Source of the DNA: Fidelibacterota bacterium
GTDB lineage: Bacteria; Fidelibacterota; JAANXI01
Assembly: GCA_018263365.1 (NCBI GenBank)
Contig: JAANXI010000026.1
Location: 1 to 10,741, forward strand
Direction of reading: 5' to 3'
DNA: 10,741 nucleotides
The notes beneath the pieces were generated by a model that had not been told where the DNA came from, ran no database searches, and worked only from the letters and a program-made list of their open reading frames with translations. A program made the position numbers and the translations under genes. Below, piece after piece: positions 6,703-10,741 of this stretch (positions are counted from its first letter, which is position 1; each line of letters starts with the position of its first letter).

Positions 6703-7899
6703 ATGCATCACAGACGGATTTGGACAGTATTTTCAATCCTCATTTTATTCGGAATTGTTGCGATCAAGATACAAGCCCATCCCGGATTTGCCCGAAAATA
6801 CCGGATGAGCTGCACCACCTGCCATGATCCCGCCCCGCGACTTAAGGATTTCGGGGAGGAGTATGCCGGAAACGGATTTGTGATGGAGGGGCAGGAGCCC
6901 TCCCGGTTTCATCTGAATACCGGCGATCCGAATCTCCTGTTGCAGGCGTTACCGCCGGTCGGATTTCGCCTGGATGCCTACGCACATTTCGAACCGGGCG
7001 GAGAAGGTGAATCACTCGGCAATGATCTGCGTACGCCGTATAACCTGAAATTCATCACGGGTGGCCGGCTCACGGAGATGGTCTCCTACTATTTCTATTT
7101 CTTCTTCAGTGAACGCGGTGAGGTTGCGGGCATAGAAGACGCCTATCTCTACTTTAGAAATTTTCTTGGATCGCCCATCGGACTCGCTGTCGGCCAGTTT
7201 CAGGTGTCGGATCCCCTGTTCAAGCGGGAACTGCGTTTGACGTTTGAAGACTACCAAATCTATAAAACCCAGGTTGGTGAAGTTCCCATTGATCTTGCCT
7301 ACGATCGCGGACTGATGGCGAGCTATACCGCGCCCTGGGGATCGGATTTTGTCTTCGAACTCGTCAATGGCAACGGGATTGATCCGGCAAGCGATTACCA
7401 CAACTTCGATAACGACAGTTACAAGAATTCCTTTCTGCGGTGGTCTCATGCGTTTGGCCCGTTGCGTATCGGCGCCTTCGGATATTACGGCAAGTATCAT
7501 GAGGGCGCAACCAACACCGCGCTCATGTATGGTCCCGACTTGACGCTGAACGCCGGAGACAAACTGCAACTGAATTTGCAATACCTCTTACGTACCGATG
7601 ACAACCCAATGCTGCAATCCTCAGTATTGGACGATCCCGTGTTGACGCAGGGTGGATTGGCAGAGGTGATTTACGCGCCGCAGGGCGATCGGAGTAAATG
7701 GTATCTCATTGGATTATATAATTATCGCACCAGCGACCTTGTCAGCAAAACGAGTGCGACCGACCCGCTGGAGTATCAGTCAGTTGGCTTAACGTGGACG
7801 TACATGCTAGCCACGAATTTCCGGCTCCTCACAGAATATAATTACGACATCGAGCGAGAAGTCAACCGGGTGACTGTCGGGTTTTTTAGCGCGTTTTAA
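6703..7899 (+). CDS. Outer-membrane beta-barrel protein with one N-terminal haem c site
   Basis: 398 residues. A signal peptide (about 1-25, MHHRRIWTVFSILILFGIVAIKIQA) is followed at once by a single haem-binding motif, CTTCH (37-41), in the context FARKYRMSCTTCHDPAPRLKDFG. From about residue 75 to the end the chain alternates polar and hydrophobic residues with many aromatics (SYYFYFFFSE, LRIGAFGYYGKY, DKLQLNLQYLL, RLLTEYNYDI). It ends in VTVGFFSAF, with the terminal Phe typical of outer-membrane barrel proteins. I infer a barrel with a covalently bound haem at its periplasmic mouth. It sits 17 bases after the multihaem cytochrome and surely shares its transcript, so the two may form an electron-transfer unit at the outer membrane. 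The role is inferred: the barrel could also be an ordinary porin-like protein with a structural or sensory haem. The gene is intact, unlike its upstream neighbour, and ends before a shared terminator. Confidence 0.8.
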   Translation: MHHRRIWTVFSILILFGIVAIKIQAHPGFARKYRMSCTTCHDPAPRLKDFGEEYAGNGFVMEGQEPSRFHLNTGDPNLLLQALPPVGFRLDAYAHFEPGGEGESLGNDLRTPYNLKFITGGRLTEMVSYYFYFFFSERGEVAGIEDAYLYFRNFLGSPIGLAVGQFQVSDPLFKRELRLTFEDYQIYKTQVGEVPIDLAYDRGLMASYTAPWGSDFVFELVNGNGIDPASDYHNFDNDSYKNSFLRWSHAFGPLRIGAFGYYGKYHEGATNTALMYGPDLTLNAGDKLQLNLQYLLRTDDNPMLQSSVLDDPVLTQGGLAEVIYAPQGDRSKWYLIGLYNYRTSDLVSKTSATDPLEYQSVGLTWTYMLATNFRLLTEYNYDIEREVNRVTVGFFSAF

Positions 7900-7926
7900 T
7901 TTTTGGAAAAATCGATGGAATGACGC

Positions 7927-7962
7927 AAAGATACCATCCCGGCTCAGCGGGATGGCATCTTT
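7927..7962. terminator. Bidirectional terminator between convergent genes
   Basis: AAAGAT, a mismatch, then CCATCCCG, a six-base loop GCTCAG, then CGGGATGG, a mismatch and ATCTTT. This is a 14-bp stem with one A/C mismatch. On the plus strand it runs into TTTATTTG; on the minus strand the other arm ends in ...ATCTTT GCG. It lies 27 bases after the barrel stop and 19 bases from the LPP20-like gene's stop, so it can end transcription from both sides. Confidence 0.85.
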
Positions 7963-7981
7963 ATTTGTGGGGTGGAAAAAT

Positions 7982-9358
7982 CTATTCAGGAAATATTTTG
8001 CTCAAAAATTCCGGCGCAAAATCCTCTTTTAACTTTTCTCCGGCATTCTCAAAGGCCTGCAGCCCAGCGCGTTCATAATCCAGGTGAATGCCTTTCACAT
8101 CCGTGAACGATTGCTTATAGATCTCCTCGCCGGAGCGCATGTCCAACACGGAAATATTCAGGTCGACATACGCAACGTGCTGTCCGTACACCACCGATCC
8201 TTTTCTGGACTGCGCTTCGATATCAATGAGGAAGTCCGCATTGCCGCTTTCCTCAGAAAAACTGAATCCCCGGTCGCTCAGTACATTTTTCACCAGCGGC
8301 TCGATATACGCCACCTCCAGCGCCTCACCGAAATTGCTTTCACTGGACTCAATTCGGGCGACCAGACCGGAAATATTCAGGACGATTCGCGTCTGCGGCG
8401 CTGCAAGACTTTGCACCATATTGCGAACCAATGTCAGTGAAGTATCCTTCGGCATCAGGTCATTTAGGCTCATATTCGCCCGGATGATCTGCACATTCTC
8501 CGGTGAGGTGATTTTTGAAACCTGCGAACCGCCAATCCCCTGACTGTTCGTGCGGACGCGCCGCACCAATTCACCGTCTCCCCGGATGAAGGAAAATTTT
8601 AGCGGAAGATTACCTATGGAAATGCTTTCGTTCTCTCCTCCCTGAAACTCGGCTTTCACCTGGACCGGTGACTCCAGCGCCATGCCGTATTTCCCATCGA
8701 TGTCCGTTGCGACTGGCGTTAATTTAATCGAACTCAGTGTGTTCTGGAGCCGGGAATAAATCTCATTTTTCAGGTATATGTTTTGGCCGTTTACCGTTGT
8801 TTCCAGCGGTTCGGCAATGTATTTTTGGATCGGCTCGAGCGCCTGGAGATAAAACCGAATGGCCTCAGTCACATCTCCGGATTCGGATTTGGCAAGTCCC
8901 GATGTGTACAAATCTTTGGAGAGACTGATAGCATTGTCCAGTTTTTCCTGTTTTTTCATCTCCCAGAGCGCTTTGGACAGCCGGTAATACACCCAGTATT
9001 CATTTCGGGATTCGTAGGTATCCACCAGTTCGTAGCCCTCCAGCTCATTCTTGGTTGTCGTGCGGATTTCCTGGCGGATTTGTTCTTTGCTCATCCCTGA
9101 CTGTTCCACTGCGATATCCAGCAATTCGCTGGAGATATTGACGGTGATTTCCGAGGACAAATCGCTGAGTGCGGCATTCTTGCCCCGCTGGATATAGTCC
9201 CGGTTATTATCCTTCTGCACTACGCCAATACCAATGTAGTATTGAGGATCAACGGGTCGTTTTTCCACCCAATCCGGGCGGGAAGCAAATAGCTGGAATG
9301 CAAATCCGAAGAAGAGACCAACAACAAATAATTTTCGATAGTACACAGATAAAATCAC
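7982..9358 (-). CDS. LPP20-like secreted envelope protein
   Basis: 458 residues. A signal peptide-like N-terminus (hydrophobic LFVVGLFFGFAFQLFA, likely cut near A25) precedes RPDWVEKRPVDPQYYIGIGV, the signature opening of LPP20-type lipoprotein domains. That domain runs to about residue 137 (the conserved WVYYRLSKALWEMKK region). Residues about 143-182 look like a TPR-type helical hairpin (YTSGLAKSESGDVTEAIRFYLQAL). The rest, to 458, is beta-rich and ends in a region with repeated DFLIDIEA/ADLNISVLD-like strands that I cannot name. There is no lipobox Cys and I see no Cys at all, so it is probably a soluble periplasmic or surface protein and not a lipoprotein. The start is a GTG at 9358 with GGGAG seven bases upstream; an internal GTG at 9346 is a less favoured option. 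It is the second gene of an operon, 30 bases after the M48 protease gene. Confidence 0.75.
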   Translation of the reverse strand: MILSVYYRKLFVVGLFFGFAFQLFASRPDWVEKRPVDPQYYIGIGVVQKDNNRDYIQRGKNAALSDLSSEITVNISSELLDIAVEQSGMSKEQIRQEIRTTTKNELEGYELVDTYESRNEYWVYYRLSKALWEMKKQEKLDNAISLSKDLYTSGLAKSESGDVTEAIRFYLQALEPIQKYIAEPLETTVNGQNIYLKNEIYSRLQNTLSSIKLTPVATDIDGKYGMALESPVQVKAEFQGGENESISIGNLPLKFSFIRGDGELVRRVRTNSQGIGGSQVSKITSPENVQIIRANMSLNDLMPKDTSLTLVRNMVQSLAAPQTRIVLNISGLVARIESSESNFGEALEVAYIEPLVKNVLSDRGFSFSEESGNADFLIDIEAQSRKGSVVYGQHVAYVDLNISVLDMRSGEEIYKQSFTDVKGIHLDYERAGLQAFENAGEKLKEDFAPEFLSKIFPE

Positions 9359-9365
9359 ACGAATA

Positions 9366-9370
9366 CTCCC
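9366..9370 (-). promoter_or_regulatory. Ribosome binding site supporting the GTG start of the LPP20-like gene
   Basis: On the minus strand GGGAG is followed by seven bases (TATTCGT) and the GTG at 9358-9356. This spacing favours that GTG over the second GTG four codons in. Confidence 0.65.
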
Positions 9371-9388
9371 ATCTTTACTATTAACAAA

Positions 9389-10627
9389 CTACAGCCCTTG
9401 CTTCATCCGCTGGAACCGGGCGAGGTTCGTTTCGAACAGATTATCAGGGAATCCGGTTCTGGTAATCCATCGCTGAATCCGGTACTGGCGATCCCGGTTC
9501 TGATCCGTTGTATAATGTTCATTCCCGGAGAGATCGCCTTCCTGACTCAATCGTCCCAGGAAACTCACCATCGACTCCGGATCAAAACCGGCGCGGGCCG
9601 CTATGGTACAACCGTAACTATCGGCTTCATCCTCGTATTCCTGCAGCCGACCAGCAAAGATGGTTTCATACGATTCCAGAGCGATGCTTTCCAGCTCATC
9701 GCTGGTGTCCTGCATCTCTTCGGACATGTTCGTTTTGCCTTCCAGCTCCGCGAAGGCATTGTCGGCGGTGACCATCGGCTTGCGTTTCTCCAGCTCTTTC
9801 ATACCGTGGCGCAAAACTACATGCGCGATTTCATGGCCCAGAAAACAGGCGAGTTCTGCCTCATCCTGCATCCGCTTGATTGCGCCTCGGGTCACAAAAA
9901 TAATCCCGCCCGGACATGCATACGCGTTGACTTTATCCACATCCAGGATAAAAAATTTAATCTGCTGGTCGTAGGCATCGCTGGCCTCCACAACCAGATT
10001 TCCCACGTGATTTACATAATCCTGGAGTTTCTTGTTTTCATAGATTCCCATACTCGCCAACCGGGAGGCAATTCCAAGTCCTACTCCTTCTTCGGAAAAC
10101 GAAAATACGTCCTTCGAACGAAGGCGCGGCAGGTCGACTTTCCGGTAAATCTTGCTCTTGTTTCGATTCGTATACGTGGCCTCCCTGAATTGGCGATATT
10201 CCCTCGGGTTGATGTGGTAGGAGTACAGCGTGTTTAAAAACGATTCGTCACCGTCCAGTCGCTTGGCGTACTTTTCGGCAAATCCCTTAACTGCAGCGGA
10301 AACGCCAGACTGCGCCACCTTGGTGACGCTTGGCTTACTGCTCATCTGCGCGAACGGGTCGTCGCTCTTTTCAGTACTGCCCTCGATCGCCTTTTTTGAA
10401 ATATACCCGGTCATTCCAGTGATTGAGACCTGAAGCCAGTGCTCTTCCGTCTTGAGCACCTCCACTTCATTTCCCTTTTGCAACTCGGCAACTGCCGGGA
10501 AAAAGGAGCCGGGTCCCTCGCGCAGCGTAGCCCGCTTCCGGGTTATTTTACCTGATTCGGCGAAAACTGTAACTGACATAAATAATATGCATGATAGGAA
10601 GACAAGAACTGTCATTGTTCGTTTCAT
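9389..10627 (-). CDS. Secreted SH3b-domain M48-family zinc metalloprotease
   Basis: 412 residues. A signal peptide (about 1-23, MKRTMTVLVFLSCILFMSVTVFA) is followed by a bacterial SH3 domain (about 26-83, with ATLREGPGSFFPAVAELQKG and GYISKKAIEG). A linker follows, then an M48 peptidase domain (about 185-390). The catalytic motif is HEIAH (265-269; zinc ligands H265 and H269, base E266). The third ligand is probably E332 in YEDEADSYG. The preceding NAYACPGGIIFVTRGAI is the standard M48 approach to the active site, and HYTTDQNRDR near 371-380 fits the conserved C-terminal His/Arg region. All key residues are present, so it should be active. By analogy with periplasmic M48 proteins such as BepA/LoiP it may act in envelope protein quality control; the SH3b domain may bind peptidoglycan or proteins. 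It is the first gene of the operon with the LPP20-like protein. Confidence 0.88.
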   Translation of the reverse strand: MKRTMTVLVFLSCILFMSVTVFAESGKITRKRATLREGPGSFFPAVAELQKGNEVEVLKTEEHWLQVSITGMTGYISKKAIEGSTEKSDDPFAQMSSKPSVTKVAQSGVSAAVKGFAEKYAKRLDGDESFLNTLYSYHINPREYRQFREATYTNRNKSKIYRKVDLPRLRSKDVFSFSEEGVGLGIASRLASMGIYENKKLQDYVNHVGNLVVEASDAYDQQIKFFILDVDKVNAYACPGGIIFVTRGAIKRMQDEAELACFLGHEIAHVVLRHGMKELEKRKPMVTADNAFAELEGKTNMSEEMQDTSDELESIALESYETIFAGRLQEYEDEADSYGCTIAARAGFDPESMVSFLGRLSQEGDLSGNEHYTTDQNRDRQYRIQRWITRTGFPDNLFETNLARFQRMKQGL

Positions 10628-10633
10628 ATTGCA

Positions 10634-10637
10634 CCTC
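10634..10637 (-). promoter_or_regulatory. Ribosome binding site of the M48 protease gene
   Basis: On the minus strand AAGAGGTG lies just upstream of the ATG at 10627, with the GAGG core six bases from it. It confirms the start, which also opens a clean signal peptide. Confidence 0.75.
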
Positions 10638-10741
10638 TTTTTTAAAGATACTGATATAATAATCAGCTAAGGACACTACCAGTTGAAACGTTCCATGGAG
10701 GGTGTGTGAGAATGCTGTGTCAAGGATTTTTTTCTCATGCC

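Noticed and set aside
9398..10237. Plus-strand open frame of 279 codons opposite the M48 gene
   Set aside because: Antisense to a gene with an intact HEIAH motif and signal peptide; its own translation resembles nothing known to me.
10700..10741. TTGACA on the minus strand (10718-10723) as a -35 box for the protease operon
   Set aside because: No acceptable -10 box lies 16-18 bases downstream (CTCCAT at 17), so I do not call a promoter.
1..10741. CRISPR arrays, transposase genes, tRNA or rRNA genes
   Set aside because: I looked on both strands and saw no regular spaced direct repeats, no recognisable transposase, and no tRNA- or rRNA-like sequence.

Overview
The window looks like a piece of a Gram-negative bacterial chromosome. 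The coding sequences are separated by spacers of 30 to about 330 bases. Base composition is moderate, and the gene content points to a cell with an outer membrane: a beta-barrel protein ending in Phe, periplasmic c-type cytochromes, and secreted M48 and LPP20-like proteins. This mix, together with a giant Ig-repeat protein, resembles uncultured FCB-group lineages (Neomarinimicrobiota or Calditrichota-like). That placement is an impression from gene content only; there is no rRNA or marker gene here.

Layout. Bases 1-337 hold no gene I can support, only noncoding sequence with a terminator-like hairpin at 294-314. A complete SLC13/DASS-type anion transporter with two RCK_C (TrkA_C) domains lies on the minus strand (338-2110). 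A 271-base spacer follows. Next, also on the minus strand, is a 938-residue run of bacterial Ig-like (Big_1/invasin-type) modules (2382-5198). It has neither a signal peptide nor an anchor, starts and ends inside a module, and its homology continues in another frame up to about 5370.

Diverging from it on the plus strand is a multiheme c-type cytochrome. It is split into a 5' part (5431-5835) and a 3' part (5951-6685; homology in that frame from 5780). The break at about 5779 looks like an internal deletion that also shifts the frame. Immediately downstream is an intact outer-membrane barrel protein with one N-terminal heme site (6703-7899). Together these two genes would make a small cytochrome/barrel pair, possibly for moving electrons across or at the outer membrane.

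A strong bidirectional terminator hairpin (7927-7962) separates this from a convergent two-gene minus-strand operon: a secreted SH3b + M48 zinc protease (9389-10627), then, after 30 bases, an LPP20-like envelope protein (7982-9358).

The most striking point is a cluster of lesions between about 2.4 and 5.8 kb. The Ig-repeat gene is interrupted at both ends, carries one in-frame module collapse and one frameshift that fits loss of one copy of a 5-base repeat. The neighbouring cytochrome carries a frame-breaking deletion. The four flanking genes look intact. Either this is a locus in decay or the assembly is wrong here; read-level data would decide. I did not find a convincing new defence, mobile or RNA system.
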